From: Pseudomonadales bacterium
GTDB taxonomy: Bacteria; Pseudomonadota; Gammaproteobacteria; Pseudomonadales; Azotimanducaceae
Reading direction: 5' to 3'
Assembly (NCBI GenBank): GCA_028283025.1
Contig: JAPYNO010000016.1
Coordinates: forward strand, 1 to 47,459
DNA length: 47,459 bases
Under the pieces are notes generated by a model, which made no database searches, had not been told where the DNA came from, and saw nothing but the letters and a program-made list of their open reading frames with translations. A program made the position numbers and the translations under genes. Positions 36,727 through 45,375 of the stretch are shown here, piece after piece (the stretch's first letter is position 1; every line of letters begins with the position of its first letter).

Positions 36727-39101
36727 GCCTTATCGCCGCCCTCGCGACTTGTCAACACCAGCAAACTCGGCAGCAGCGATAAATTCGCGATCAGCGCAAG
36801 CCCCATCGCCACGGCGACGAGCAGGCCGAACATGATGGTCGGAACGAAGTTCGAGAACATCAGCACCGAGAAGCCGATGATGATGGTGATGCCGGTGAGG
36901 TAGAGTGCGCGGCCGATATTGGCGTGGCAGATGCCGACCGCCTCTTTCGCAGTGTGACCAGCGCCGAGTTCGAGTCGATAACGGTGCAAATAATGAATGG
37001 CGAAATCGACGCCGATGCCGATCGAGACGGCGGCAATGGTGGTGGTCATCATGTCAAGCGAAATGCCAGCGAGTCCCATGAATCCGACCACGGCCGCCGC
37101 CGAGAGTACATTCGGGATTAGTCCGAGCAGCGCAAACTTGACCGAGCGCAAGAGTATTAGGAACATCAGCAGGGTTGCGAGCAGCACATAGGCAAGCGTG
37201 TCGCGCTGCGATGCGAACAGTTCTTGCAGCATGTCGTTGAACAGCACGAGCATGCCGGAGACGATGATTTCGTCGCTTGCGAATCCAAGCTCGCGGGTTG
37301 CGTAGTCCGTCACTTCAGCGACAAGCGCTTCGCGGTCAAAGTATGGGCCGCTTTCGATGACGCGCCCAGAGAGCCGCATTTGTCCTTTTGCAGGCGCGGC
37401 ATACGGGTCTATCAGTTCGGCCTTGATGTCAGGTGGCAAAGCGCTTAGCACCGCAATGAGTTCGAGGTCGCTCAAAGGCTCGCCACCCGTAAAGTCGCGC
37501 GCCAACTCATCGAGCGAAGCGACGGACAGCACCTTGCCGACTTCGGTGCGCGCTTCAAGCGCCTTTTGCAGTGCGCCGAGGCGGTCAAGCTTGTCGCGCG
37601 TGAACCAGTAGCGGGCGGGAAATTCATCTGTTTCGTCGGCGAAGAAGTCATCCTCGATCACCACCTGTTCCCAAGGCGGGAATGACACCACCACTTCAAA
37701 GGGGACGGTGCCGCCAAGATGCTGGTCGATATAGACCATGCCTTGATAGATCTCGGTGTCGTCCTGAAAGTAATCAATGAAACGGTTGTCGAGAGAGAGC
37801 CGAGAGATGCCAATGCCAGCAGCAATGGCGACCACGAGGGATACGACGCACACCAGCCCAGCCTTGTGCTGCGCGAGACGGCTTAAGTGTTTGATCAGTC
37901 GCGCTGGCGGCTTCTCGGTGGCCGATGGCTTGTCTCGTTCTAGCAGCATCAAGAGTGCGGGGAACATGGTGAAGGCGGTAAGAAACGCAAGCGCAACGCC
38001 GAGGCACATCATCCAGCCAAAGTCTTCGACCGGCGGGATGTCGCTCACCGTCAGCGAACCAAATGCCGCTATGGTGGTGAGCGCGGTGTAGAAGCACGGC
38101 GCGAGCTTGCTGACGAAGGTTTCCGTGATCAGCGCTTCGCCGCGCGGCCCGCCTTCCATCGCGGCAAGTTCCCGGTAGCGAACAATCAGATGGATCGTGA
38201 GCGAGATGGTCATAATGACCAGGAGCGAGACGAAGTTCGATGAAATCACCGTTGCCGCCGTTTGCATCGCGCCGAGCGCACCTGTGGTGTACAGCACTGC
38301 AAGGCCAGCCATTGCGGCTGGCAAAAGCACCCAGCGGAGTTCGCGAAAGGCGAGATACAGCACGAGCATGATCAGCAGCACGACGACACCGCCAAAAATC
38401 ACGAGATCGCTTTTGACAAAGGCAATCATGTCGGCGGCGATCATCGGCACGCCGCCGATATGCACACGGCCGAATTCCGAGAACTCGGTCTGAATGTCGC
38501 GAATATCGGCGATGGTCTTGTCGCGTGCCGCAAGGTAGCGCTTACGCGCTTGCACGGGGTTGGCGTCGCCTTGAATCTCTGGCGGCGGCACCATGTTGGC
38601 GCGCATGGCGCCCGAGCCGCCGTCTGCGGAAATGAGCAGTTCGCGAAACAGCGGACTTCCTCGAAGTTCCTCAATGGCGAGTTCGCGGTCAACACCTTGC
38701 GAGCGGAGCGTTTTCAGCCCGGCGGCGAGTTCGGTGAGAGGCACAGGCGGGCTTTTGAGCAGCGGCACATCAAGCAGCGAGAACACTGACGCGATGCCAT
38801 CGGTCGCGGCAATGCGCACCCGCAGGCGCTCGAAGACCTCGATATTGGCATCGGACAGCAGCACGCCGTCATGCGGCGCGAAGGTAATAAGCAGAAAATC
38901 GTCGCCGCTGAAGGTTTCGGTAATGCGCTCGTAGGCGGCGAAATTGGCGTCACCTTCTACAACGAGCGTCTCTGCGGAAGCGTCGAAGCTAAAGCGGGTT
39001 GAATAGAAGGCCGCTAGTATCGCGAGCAGAGCACCGAAACCAAGCGTTGCTAGTGGGTGGCGCAAAAGAAACGCCACGATCTTCGCAACGTGCATGTTCA
39101 A
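36723..39101 (-). CDS. MMPL/RND family transporter
   Basis: 792 residues, inner membrane. Two repeated halves, each with one N-terminal membrane helix, a large periplasmic loop and a bundle of about five helices, giving roughly 12 in all. The RND superfamily exports lipids, hopanoids or drugs using the proton gradient; MMPL_SSD-type segments (GVVVLLIMLVLYLAFRELRW; LLATLLMFLILLRSVKF) are visible. The substrate is not readable. It overlaps the upstream MFS gene by 4 bases (39098-39101), so the two are translationally coupled. The start could also be the second Met, two codons later. Confidence 0.88.
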   Translation of the reverse strand: MNMHVAKIVAFLLRHPLATLGFGALLAILAAFYSTRFSFDASAETLVVEGDANFAAYERITETFSGDDFLLITFAPHDGVLLSDANIEVFERLRVRIAATDGIASVFSLLDVPLLKSPPVPLTELAAGLKTLRSQGVDRELAIEELRGSPLFRELLISADGGSGAMRANMVPPPEIQGDANPVQARKRYLAARDKTIADIRDIQTEFSEFGRVHIGGVPMIAADMIAFVKSDLVIFGGVVVLLIMLVLYLAFRELRWVLLPAAMAGLAVLYTTGALGAMQTAATVISSNFVSLLVIMTISLTIHLIVRYRELAAMEGGPRGEALITETFVSKLAPCFYTALTTIAAFGSLTVSDIPPVEDFGWMMCLGVALAFLTAFTMFPALLMLLERDKPSATEKPPARLIKHLSRLAQHKAGLVCVVSLVVAIAAGIGISRLSLDNRFIDYFQDDTEIYQGMVYIDQHLGGTVPFEVVVSFPPWEQVVIEDDFFADETDEFPARYWFTRDKLDRLGALQKALEARTEVGKVLSVASLDELARDFTGGEPLSDLELIAVLSALPPDIKAELIDPYAAPAKGQMRLSGRVIESGPYFDREALVAEVTDYATRELGFASDEIIVSGMLVLFNDMLQELFASQRDTLAYVLLATLLMFLILLRSVKFALLGLIPNVLSAAAVVGFMGLAGISLDMMTTTIAAVSIGIGVDFAIHYLHRYRLELGAGHTAKEAVGICHANIGRALYLTGITIIIGFSVLMFSNFVPTIMFGLLVAVAMGLALIANLSLLPSLLVLTSREGGDKA

Positions 39102-40426
39102 ATCGCCTTCGGAAAGGGAATGCTGTATTGCCGCAACGTCTCTTCAAGGCTCGGCTTTTGTAGTCGTATGCGTTCTGCGCTCAATTGAAAGGCGAAGATG
39201 AAGCCGAGCCCAAGTATCAGCATACCAACCAGGAAGCAGTAGATCACTGCACGATCTGCATAGACATCCTTGAAGTAACCAACATACAGCGGGCCGAAGA
39301 TGCCAGCGGCAGCCCACGCGGTGAGCACCGCGCCATAGATGGCAGACATCTTGCGTGCGCCAAACACGTCAATGATGAACGATGGCATGGTGGCGAAGCC
39401 GCCGCCGAAACACAGCAGGATGTAGCACACCAGGACCGAGAAGACCCACGGGTCGCGTTCAGTCATCAGGATGCCGAAGACGATCATCTGGCTTGCGAGC
39501 AGGATGCGAAACACGGCGATGCGACCAATCTTGTCCGATAACAGCCCCCAGAAGAGTCGGCCGATGCCATTACACAGCGAGCTGATGGCAATGAGCGTGG
39601 CGCCGTATTCGGCAAGCACACGCGGGTCGAGGCTCGGGTCGGCAAGCCCCCAGACATCCTGCAGCAAAGTCGACTGGAAACTAATGACCGAAATCCCAGC
39701 CGAAATGTTGAAGAAGAAGATCAGCCACATCATGACGAATTCGCGCGTTGTGAGGCAGCGACGAACATAATTCGGGTTGTCGATGCCGAAGGGCTCAGGC
39801 GGAGCGAAAGCGGATTTGGTCGGGAGCGCGAAGCTCTTCGGCGGATCTCTGATGAGCAGGCTAAAGGGAATGAGAATGAGCGCAAAAATAATGCCGAGCC
39901 ACATGAAGGTGAGCGGCAGGTCATCGTTCGTTTGCACCACAAGAAAAGGCGCGAGCAGCTTGCTCAAGAGAAAAGCCCCGACTCCGAATCCCATGACAAC
40001 AATGCCTGTCGCCAGCCCCTTGCGGTCTGGAAACCACTTGGCAACAGTCGCCACAGGCGTCACATAGCCGAAGCCAATGCCAGCGCCGCCAATCACGCCG
40101 TAGCCGATATAGAACAGCGGCAGGCTCTCGATGTGTAGCGCGAACGCGGCAATCAGGTAGCCGAGCGCGAACAGCAAGCTACCTGCAAGCGCGAGCTTTC
40201 GAGGCCCGAGCCTTGGCAGTGCACCGCCCGCCCATGCCGCAGAGACGCCGAGCGAGAAGATGGTGACGCCGAAGGCGATGGCGGTGTCGGTGTAGGTCCA
40301 ACCAAGCTGGCTCACCAGCATGATCTGGAAGAAGCTCCACGCATAGACTGTGCCAAAGCAAAGCTGCAAGCCCGTGCAAAGGAGCACGATGACCGAGCGT
40401 TGCAGATACCTGTAGGATGTGGACAT
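39098..40426 (-). CDS. OFA-type MFS transporter
   Basis: 442 residues with about 12 membrane helices. It resembles the oxalate/formate antiporter (OFA) group: N-terminal GLQLCFGTVYAWSFFQIMLV, GYGVIGGAGIGFGYVTPVATVAKWFPDRKGLATG between helices 4 and 5, and NGIGRLFWGLLSDKIGR in the second half. OFA members carry small carboxylates, but specificity cannot be assigned. Second in a likely four-gene run on the minus strand: binding protein, sensor, this carrier, MMPL transporter. Confidence 0.87.
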   Translation of the reverse strand: MSTSYRYLQRSVIVLLCTGLQLCFGTVYAWSFFQIMLVSQLGWTYTDTAIAFGVTIFSLGVSAAWAGGALPRLGPRKLALAGSLLFALGYLIAAFALHIESLPLFYIGYGVIGGAGIGFGYVTPVATVAKWFPDRKGLATGIVVMGFGVGAFLLSKLLAPFLVVQTNDDLPLTFMWLGIIFALILIPFSLLIRDPPKSFALPTKSAFAPPEPFGIDNPNYVRRCLTTREFVMMWLIFFFNISAGISVISFQSTLLQDVWGLADPSLDPRVLAEYGATLIAISSLCNGIGRLFWGLLSDKIGRIAVFRILLASQMIVFGILMTERDPWVFSVLVCYILLCFGGGFATMPSFIIDVFGARKMSAIYGAVLTAWAAAGIFGPLYVGYFKDVYADRAVIYCFLVGMLILGLGFIFAFQLSAERIRLQKPSLEETLRQYSIPFPKAI

Positions 40427-40440
40427 TGATGGATGCCGGG

Positions 40441-41175
40441 CTACTTGGCTGCTTGCGGTTCCACCCTGTCTGGATCAACGATTTTGGCGAAGTAGAGAAA
40501 CAGCCTTGCAAGCTGGCCAGCTTCATCGTCGCGCTCCAAGAGCGGGTTTTGGGTGGCCTGCTCCCCCTTTTGCTCCTGCGCGAGTTGCACAGCGTAGGCA
40601 AGCAGCGCCGAAACCGGCTTGGCAGCGAGGTTCACAAGCCAGATGGCGGCAAAGATGCCAGCGATGAAGATTGAGGAAATCAGGTACATCTGACGGCCGA
40701 CCGCACGTTGAATCTTCAGCGAAATGAGACTCTTGTCCATACCAATATACACCGACCCCGCGACGCCGGCGAGAATCGGGCTGCCGACCTCAATGTAGTT
40801 TTCGGCGTCCGAGAAGCTGCGCTCGATGCTGTCCGTGCCTGCTCGGTCTGAACTCAGAATCTCTTCGGGGATGCCTGGCACGAAGGTGTGGGCGAGAAAC
40901 TCACCGTCTTCATTGACGATATAAATGTAGTTGATGCCTTGGATTTCAAGGAATTGGTCGATGAGCGACTGCAGGGCTGACAAGTCGCGATTCAAGATGA
41001 TGTCTACGCTGGCATCGGCGATTGTCTTGGCGATGCCCTTGCTGTTGGAGACGTATTCTTCGGAAAGCTGCGAATCGACGGTCGCGATGCACACCCAGGA
41101 AGTGGACACCGCAATGATGCCGAAGAGCAAGAAAATGCCGAACAGGGTTCTTTGAAACAGTCGCTGAATGTTCAT
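40441..41175 (-). CDS. membrane sensor-like protein ending in a HAMP domain
   Basis: 244 residues. Membrane helix 1 (LFGIFLLFGIIAVSTSWVCIATV), a periplasmic Cache-like domain of about 130 residues (INYIYIVNEDGEFLAHTF; VGSPILAGVAGSVYIGMDKSLI), membrane helix 2 (MYLISSIFIAGIFAAIWLVNLA), then a HAMP-like segment (KPVSALLAYAVQLA, RDDEAGQLARLFLYFA) and a short tail. No kinase, cyclase or methyl-accepting domain follows. It lies 12 bases after the periplasmic binding protein gene. It could sense ligand-loaded binding protein and signal to a separate partner, or be a truncated receptor. Confidence 0.75.
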   Translation of the reverse strand: MNIQRLFQRTLFGIFLLFGIIAVSTSWVCIATVDSQLSEEYVSNSKGIAKTIADASVDIILNRDLSALQSLIDQFLEIQGINYIYIVNEDGEFLAHTFVPGIPEEILSSDRAGTDSIERSFSDAENYIEVGSPILAGVAGSVYIGMDKSLISLKIQRAVGRQMYLISSIFIAGIFAAIWLVNLAAKPVSALLAYAVQLAQEQKGEQATQNPLLERDDEAGQLARLFLYFAKIVDPDRVEPQAAK

Positions 41176-41187
41176 GGTGTGTTCTCT

Positions 41188-42465
41188 TTAGGAAAACCGG
41201 GCGCTCCAGTCGTACAAGGGAATGAATCGACCTTCTTCGACCACGGTGTAGTAAAGCCGTCGCATGCCTTGCCGGCGCTCGGGCGAAAAGGAAATCAGTT
41301 CGCCGATGCCAAGGTCGAAGTCTTTGATGCTGAAGACCGCTTCTTCAAGGCGTTCTCGGCTTGGCGCATCGCCAAGGCGATTGAGAATCTCGACGAGCAG
41401 CTTGGCGTTGACGAAGCCTTCAAGACTCACGAAGCTCTTGTCAAAAGGCTGGTAGTCGGCCTGGTAGAGGTCGCCCGGCACCTTGGGGTTGTAGCGGCGC
41501 ATGAGTTCGCCGTATTCCTTGACGACCGGAATGCTTTCGTCCTCGTAGCTCGGCACGACTTGTGAGTTGACGAGGTGGCGTGAATAGCGGTCGCTCGCCT
41601 CTGTGCCCTCGCTGATCAATTGCAGCAGATTCTCGCTGCCGACGAAGGACAGGTTGGCGATTGGGATTTCCAGCCCGGCGTCAACCGCATCGCGCAGAAA
41701 CGCTGCGCAAGCACCATAGGCGCCAATGCATATGACCGCCTGCGGATCGGATTTCTTGAGAATCTCGACCTGATCGCGCATGCTGCTTGAAAAGCGCGAG
41801 CCGCGCTTGTACGTGGCTTCGCCGACGATGCTTTCGCCATAGGCACTTAAAGCCTTGCGCACGCCCGCCCAGCCGCTGCGCCCATAGGCGTCGGCTTGAT
41901 AGAAGACGGCGATGCGCGTTCGACCAACGCTTAGAAAATTATCAACGAGACCTTGGGTTTCTTCACGATATGAGGCGCGCAAATTGAACGCGAATTCCCC
42001 GTAGGGCGGTTCGCGTTGTGGCTGCGCGCCGGTGAAGGGGAAGAACAGCAGGATGTCTTCTTGCTGGAATTTCTTGAGAATCGGTAGTACGCGCGTGACC
42101 GTGGGTGTGCCGACATAGCCAAAGAGCGCAAACACCTTATCCTCAAGCAAAAGCTTCATGGTGTTTTGCACGGATGGCACAGGCTGATAGCCATCGTCAT
42201 AGAGTTTGAGCACGACTTCACGACCACGAACACCGCCTTGTCCATTGATGTGCGCGAAATAGGCTTGGGCGCCACGATAGAGCTCAATGCCGAGTCCGCG
42301 CGAAGGGCCTGAAAACGCGGCAGACGTACCAAGAACGATCTGGCTGTCAGAAACGCCCTCGCTGGCGAGGCTTTCCTGCGCAAGCGCGAGCCTCGTCACA
42401 AACGGCAGCGCAAGGCTGCCAGCGATGCTGGTTTTCAGGAGATTCCGCCTAGTCAGCAGAGGCAT
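41188..42465 (-). CDS. periplasmic ABC-type substrate-binding protein (LivK-like)
   Basis: 425 residues from ATG 42465. The N-terminus has a twin-arginine-like signal (TRRNLLKTSIAGSLALPFVTRLALA). The mature part is a Peripla_BP_6 type I fold: VLGTSAAFSGPSRGLGIELYRGAQAYF, VLKLYDDGYQPVPSVQNTMKLL, FGYVGTPT and the central AVFYQADAYGRSGW. The family binds branched amino acids, amides or small acids. No permease or ATPase genes are adjacent. The neighbour is a HAMP-ended sensor, so it may act in sensing rather than uptake. The frame is open to 42537 but the signal fixes the start. Confidence 0.88.
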   Translation of the reverse strand: MPLLTRRNLLKTSIAGSLALPFVTRLALAQESLASEGVSDSQIVLGTSAAFSGPSRGLGIELYRGAQAYFAHINGQGGVRGREVVLKLYDDGYQPVPSVQNTMKLLLEDKVFALFGYVGTPTVTRVLPILKKFQQEDILLFFPFTGAQPQREPPYGEFAFNLRASYREETQGLVDNFLSVGRTRIAVFYQADAYGRSGWAGVRKALSAYGESIVGEATYKRGSRFSSSMRDQVEILKKSDPQAVICIGAYGACAAFLRDAVDAGLEIPIANLSFVGSENLLQLISEGTEASDRYSRHLVNSQVVPSYEDESIPVVKEYGELMRRYNPKVPGDLYQADYQPFDKSFVSLEGFVNAKLLVEILNRLGDAPSRERLEEAVFSIKDFDLGIGELISFSPERRQGMRRLYYTVVEEGRFIPLYDWSARFS

Positions 42466-42514
42466 CGTTGCGTGATCCGGTCGATTCGTTGGGGCATGTA
42501 CGCATACTCTATCC

Positions 42515-42595
42515 CATTCAGCAATTGGGCATGACAAAAAATCTTGCGATCATGCCATTCGGGCCGTTGTTGAATGGAAATTGCGTGCCTATAGT
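42515..42595. promoter_or_regulatory. divergent control region with nested dyads and a forward promoter
   Basis: GGCATGA (42528-42534) and TCATGCC (42550-42556) form a perfect dyad. Outside them CATTCAGCAA (42515-42524) and TTGTTGAATG (42567-42576) form a second one (9 of 10). The right outer arm overlaps the -35 of a good forward promoter, TTGTTG-N17-TATAGT (42567-42595). The region lies between the divergent binding-protein and hydrolase genes. Confidence 0.5.
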
Positions 42596-42667
42596 GTCAT
42601 TGTCATTTTGAACACGAGAGGGTCGCGCCCGCAAGGGCACAGTCAGGCGGCGCAAATAGGACGGCTC

Positions 42668-44074
42668 ATGGGCGAAGCGCAAATCAAGCGTCGGGTCATT
42701 CCGGTCTCGAATCGCGAAGTGCATCTGCTGACCGCTGGCAGCGGCAGTCCGTTGCTGCTCGTGCACGGCTCCCCGAATTGCAGTGATGCGCTGCGTCCGC
42801 TAATCGACTTTCTTGCCAAAGAGTTTTTGGTGATTGCGCCAGACACGCCGGGCAACGGCGAGTCCACGCCTTTGCGTGAAGGCGCCGAGACGCTTGGCGA
42901 CTATGCGGATGCATTGCTTGATCTGCTTGATGCGCTCGGCCTTGACAAGGTCGGCGCCTATGGCTATCACAGCGGCGCGAGCTTCGTGGCCGAGCTTGGG
43001 CGTCGCTATCCGCATCGGCTCTCTGCACTGGTGTGCGATGGATTGCCGATTTGGAGCGAGCGTGAGCTGCGCGAGTTCGAGGGCGGGTTTTTTCAATCCT
43101 ACGCCCCGGTGCATGATGGTTCGCATCTGATGCGCCTGTGGTCGAGATTGATCGATCAGAATTGGTATTTTCCTTGGCATCGGGGCGCCGATGGTCGCGA
43201 CGTCAAGTTTGATCTCAGTGACACTGCAAGATTGCACCAACGAGCGATGGAACTGCTCGTCGCGGGCGATGCGTATATGGCACCCTATCAAGCAGTGCTT
43301 GAAGCAAACGCTGCAGAGCGGGTAAGTGCGCTCAAGGTGCCCACGCTTGCGATATGTCATGTCGATGATGTGATCGCCCGGCATTTGCAGCGCCTGCCGA
43401 ACTCACCCATGCTGCAACGCAGTCGCTTCAAAAGTCGAAAGCATATGCGGTTTCGGATGCGCGACTGGTTCGCCGAGCATTCGCAGGCTTCGACCATGCC
43501 GACATCACACATGTTCAGGCAAGGTCAAAATCGCTTTGTGGACGTGCGCTCCGGGCAAGTATTCGTGCGTGGTGCGAGCGACCCGAATGCCATGTGGCTG
43601 CATGATGTCGGCGAATCGAGCCGAACCGCTCCTGCGAACAGAATGAGCTTCGACTTGCCGGGACACGGATTGACCGACATCGAGTGTCCTCTGAATCCCT
43701 ATGACTTAGTGAATATGATCGAGGATATCTTTGATGTCCTTCACGCCGATTCGACAGCGCCAAGCGTTCTTGGTGTTGGCCTTGGCTATCAACTCTCCAA
43801 TATGCTTGCCGGAGCGCAATCGGAGCTGCGCTCAATGGCCTGCGGAGTGCCCGAAATCGAACCACGTTGGGATGGCGGTCATCTCGTTGCAGCTTGGCAC
43901 TATTGCAGATTTCGAAGCCAATATCGTCGCTGGGACAATCGTATTCCGCAGGGGCGGCTCAATCATCCCCTGCCGAGCCCAGAAGAACTCAATCTGCAAA
44001 TGATCGACCTGCTGCGCGCGGGCGATCTCACATTGCGGCGGCTATTGCCATTCTCAATCTCCGACCTCTTCTAA
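42668..44074 (+). CDS. alpha/beta hydrolase with a degenerate second hydrolase half
   Basis: 468 residues from ATG 42668. The first half is a clear alpha/beta hydrolase: LLLVHGSPNCSDALRPLIDFLAK, IAPDTPGNGES (oxyanion and turn regions) and the nucleophile elbow GYHSGAS with Ser102. The second half repeats the outline (WLHDVGESSRTAPANRMSFDLPGHGLTD) but has GVGLGYQLSN where the nucleophile should be, so it looks non-catalytic. A catalytic histidine for the first half is not obvious. Reaction unknown; epoxide hydrolase, esterase and dehalogenase relatives share this fold. It opens a run of genes that continues with DUF1330 and VOC proteins. Confidence 0.78.
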   Translation: MGEAQIKRRVIPVSNREVHLLTAGSGSPLLLVHGSPNCSDALRPLIDFLAKEFLVIAPDTPGNGESTPLREGAETLGDYADALLDLLDALGLDKVGAYGYHSGASFVAELGRRYPHRLSALVCDGLPIWSERELREFEGGFFQSYAPVHDGSHLMRLWSRLIDQNWYFPWHRGADGRDVKFDLSDTARLHQRAMELLVAGDAYMAPYQAVLEANAAERVSALKVPTLAICHVDDVIARHLQRLPNSPMLQRSRFKSRKHMRFRMRDWFAEHSQASTMPTSHMFRQGQNRFVDVRSGQVFVRGASDPNAMWLHDVGESSRTAPANRMSFDLPGHGLTDIECPLNPYDLVNMIEDIFDVLHADSTAPSVLGVGLGYQLSNMLAGAQSELRSMACGVPEIEPRWDGGHLVAAWHYCRFRSQYRRWDNRIPQGRLNHPLPSPEELNLQMIDLLRAGDLTLRRLLPFSISDLF

Positions 44075-44099
44075 CTTGCTTTTCTCTCAGCCCCCCGAA

Positions 44100-44114
44100 A
44101 TGTCATAAAGACAT
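44100..44114. promoter_or_regulatory. inverted repeat before the DUF1330 gene
   Basis: ATGTC-ATAAA-GACAT is a perfect 5-bp dyad, 26 bases before the next ATG, in a 66-base gap that is AT-richer than its surroundings. It may be an operator; no convincing -35/-10 pair is visible. Confidence 0.3.
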
Positions 44115-44140
44115 ATCAATGTGGTTTAATTCCCATTGCC

Positions 44141-44428
44141 ATGTCCGCCTATCTCGTCATCACCGCACAGCTTCACGACCGGGAGGCTTTTCTTGCCGGG
44201 TATGCGCGCGAGGCGGCGGCGCTTGTCGAAGCCTTTGGTGGTGAATATCTTGTCCGTGCGCCGGGCATTGACATTTTGGAAGGCGAGCATCCGGGCGGGT
44301 CGCTGGTGATTTCCAAGTGGCCTGATAAAGCTGCCGCGCTTGCCTTTTGGCGCTCGCCTGAATATGCGCAGGCGAAGAAGCTGCGCGAAGGTGTTGCCGA
44401 TTGTCAGGTTCTGCTCATAGAGGGGTAG
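44141..44428 (+). CDS. DUF1330 domain protein
   Basis: 95 residues, a complete DUF1330 protein of the dimeric ferredoxin-like barrel type: SAYLVITAQLHDREAFLAGYAREAAALVEAFGGEYLVR, then LVISKWPDKAAALAFWRSPEY. Members are small cytosolic proteins of unknown activity, often beside catabolic genes. It lies 6 bases before the first VOC gene, so it is probably co-transcribed with it. Confidence 0.85.
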   Translation: MSAYLVITAQLHDREAFLAGYAREAAALVEAFGGEYLVRAPGIDILEGEHPGGSLVISKWPDKAAALAFWRSPEYAQAKKLREGVADCQVLLIEG

Positions 44429-44434
44429 CGCTCT

Positions 44435-44935
44435 GTGAATGACGCGCCAAGAATTCGTAGCATCATCAAGCGCACCACGCTGATGGTGCGCGATATGAAC
44501 AGGAGTCGGCGCTGGTACGAGTATGTGCTCGGCATGAAGACTTGGCTTGATCAGGAGTTCATTATTTCGGGCGAAGGCATTGCGGTGGGAGCGAAGGGCG
44601 ACAAGACGCACCTTGTCATTATGAAAGCCGAGGACGACAAAATTGGCATGATTGGGCTCCTGCAATGGCTTGACCCGATGCTACCTGCCCCTGAGATTCC
44701 AACCGCTGTCAACTACGGGCTGCCGGTGTTTGTGGTTGAAACCGACAATGCCGCCGAGCTCGCGCGTCGCGCTGCGGAACTTGATACGCGCGTGTACGCC
44801 GCGCGGCACGAATTCACCGTGACCGGCGCGCACGGGGAGAAGCGACACCTCGCGGGCACGTCGATCTTCGATCCAGACGGACACTTCTTTGAATGCAATC
44901 AAGTGTTGTCCGTTGAAGAACCGGGCGCAGCATGA
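44435..44935 (+). CDS. VOC (glyoxalase/dioxygenase) family protein
   Basis: 166 residues from GTG 44435. The vicinal-oxygen-chelate fold is read from TTLMVRDMNRSRRWYEYVLGMK at the N-terminus and IFDPDGHFFECNQV at the C-terminus, where a metal-ligand Glu would sit. Two beta-alpha-beta modules are present. Possible activities include isomerase, ring-cleaving dioxygenase or lyase; none can be chosen. It overlaps the next VOC gene by 4 bases. Confidence 0.82.
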   Translation: MNDAPRIRSIIKRTTLMVRDMNRSRRWYEYVLGMKTWLDQEFIISGEGIAVGAKGDKTHLVIMKAEDDKIGMIGLLQWLDPMLPAPEIPTAVNYGLPVFVVETDNAAELARRAAELDTRVYAARHEFTVTGAHGEKRHLAGTSIFDPDGHFFECNQVLSVEEPGAA

Positions 44936-45366
44936 GTATTCGCCTGCAACGCGCCAACTTCCTCGTCTCCGACATGGCGGCGGCGCTGCGCTTCTACGTT
45001 GATGTGCTCGGCATGGAGGTCGCCTTCAAGAAAGAAGATCGAGGGACAGGTTACTCGCATGTTGTGTTCGGTATCGAGCCGGGCGTGAAAGTCGATTTCG
45101 TGGGGCTCAGCACGCCGACACAGCCACGTGTCATGGCGCTCACGCAAGTGCCGGGGCTTGTCTCACAGCCGCAGCCGCGACGCTCGGCCATTGTCCTTGA
45201 TGTCGAGGATGTGGACGGCATCGTCAAGCGTGCCGAAGCTGGCGGCTTCCATATGTTTGAAGAAGAAAAACTCGTCACGCACGATGGTCGCGTCGGGCGC
45301 GAGATCGGCATTCTTGATGACGATGGCAACCTTGCGGTGATTTATCACATCACCGGCTGGGTCTGA
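44932..45366 (+). CDS. VOC (glyoxalase/dioxygenase) family protein
   Basis: 144 residues. RANFLVSDMAAALRFYVDVLGMEVAF opens the first module and IGILDDDGNLAVIYHITGW closes the second; SHVVFGIEPGVKVDFVGL is the middle strand. It resembles the preceding protein only in fold, so the two could be partners or act in successive steps. It overlaps the upstream gene by ATGA and is followed after 9 bases by an MFS carrier. Confidence 0.82.
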   Translation: MSIRLQRANFLVSDMAAALRFYVDVLGMEVAFKKEDRGTGYSHVVFGIEPGVKVDFVGLSTPTQPRVMALTQVPGLVSQPQPRRSAIVLDVEDVDGIVKRAEAGGFHMFEEEKLVTHDGRVGREIGILDDDGNLAVIYHITGWV

Positions 45367-45375
45367 GAGACTTCC

